From NCBI GenBank assembly GCA_024638545.1, contig JAHEKD010000135.1, positions 1-6,983 of the forward strand: a DNA stretch of 6,983 nucleotides, written 5' to 3'. The notes below the pieces were generated by a model. That model had not been told where the DNA came from and searched no databases. It saw only the letters and a list, made by a program, of their open reading frames with translations. Position numbers and translations under genes: made by a program. This document shows, piece after piece, positions 6,716 to 6,983 of this stretch. Position 1 is the first letter of the stretch. Each line of letters opens with the position of its first letter. Source of the DNA: Gammaproteobacteria bacterium. GTDB lineage: Bacteria; Pseudomonadota; Gammaproteobacteria; Arenicellales; JAHEKD01.

Positions 6716-6983
6716 CTATTCTGGCGTGTAACCATCCGGTAATGCACCCACATATTCGCCTTCACCAAATAAAAATCCGATCATATGATCTTCCAGCAAC
6801 TTGATAGCATTTTCATCAAGCGTATTGAGCTGATATTCATTGATCAGCATCACCTGCCGTTCCTGCCATAGTTTCCAGGCATCAATTGAGATGTTCTCGT
6901 ATATGCGTTGGCCAAGTTCACCAGGCCACGGCACGCGCTCCAATCCGGGCAATGGCTTGCCTAATAAAGTACAGTTGATTTGT
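6716..6983 (-). CDS. yggX: YggX-family Fe(II) trafficking / oxidative damage protection protein, 5'-truncated
   Basis: Small cytoplasmic protein implicated in iron(II) trafficking and protection of Fe-S clusters against oxidants. 88 residues are visible, read from 6982 down to TAG 6716-6718; E. coli YggX has 91, so only about two to four N-terminal codons are missing beyond the window edge. Family hallmarks are the near N-terminal cysteine in QINCTLLGKPLPGL, then WPGELGQRIYENIS, AWKLWQERQVMLINEYQLN and the C-terminal GYTPE. A TTG at 6950-6952 could be mistaken for the start, but that would remove the conserved cysteine, and the frame is open upstream to the edge. It is convergent with recO and separated from it by the palindrome. 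In many gammaproteobacteria mutY lies upstream of yggX; here that position is outside the window. Confidence 0.9.
   Translation of the reverse strand, partial: QINCTLLGKPLPGLERVPWPGELGQRIYENISIDAWKLWQERQVMLINEYQLNTLDENAIKLLEDHMIGFLFGEGEYVGALPDGYTPE

Noticed and set aside
1..6983. A novel defence, mobile or biosynthetic system
   Set aside because: All substantial reading frames belong to well-known core families with intact motifs, and no unexplained coding stretch longer than about 100 bp remains.

Overview
The window is an ordinary, conserved chromosomal core region, most likely from a gammaproteobacterium with a moderate GC content (somewhat under 50% by eye). The evidence is the lepA-lepB-rnc-era-recO order, a RecO without the zinc-binding cysteine cluster, a LepB of proteobacterial type, and a neighbouring yggX-family gene, a family typical of gamma- and betaproteobacteria. 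I cannot name the genus. There is no rRNA, tRNA, CRISPR array, transposase gene or phage gene here.

Layout, left to right. (1) The 5'-truncated 3' part of comEC/rec2, the inner-membrane DNA-uptake channel protein with its C-terminal metallo-beta-lactamase-like domain, fills the left edge to 1612. (2) A 97-bp non-coding gap (1613-1709) holds a hairpin over the comEC stop and a weak promoter candidate. (3) A tight co-directional cluster follows: lepA (EF4, translational GTPase), lepB (signal peptidase I), rnc (RNase III) and era (30S-assembly GTPase). lepA and lepB abut, lepB and rnc nearly abut, and rnc and era overlap. After 62 bp comes recO (recombination mediator). (4) Converging on recO from the right edge is a yggX-family gene (Fe(II) trafficking and Fe-S protection) on the minus strand. 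It lacks only its first few codons, which lie beyond the window.

The cluster combines translation and ribosome biogenesis (LepA, RNase III processing of rRNA, Era), protein export (LepB) and DNA repair (RecO). ComEC adds DNA uptake, although only part of the gene is visible.

The one element that stands out is a perfect 52-bp palindrome at 6650-6701, wedged between the convergent stop codons of recO and yggX. Its arm resembles dispersed REP-like repeats associated with RAYT transposases, and it could serve both genes as a bidirectional transcript end. I found no evidence of an undescribed multi-gene system. The remaining observations concern start-codon choice and gene-order differences from familiar gammaproteobacterial versions of this locus.
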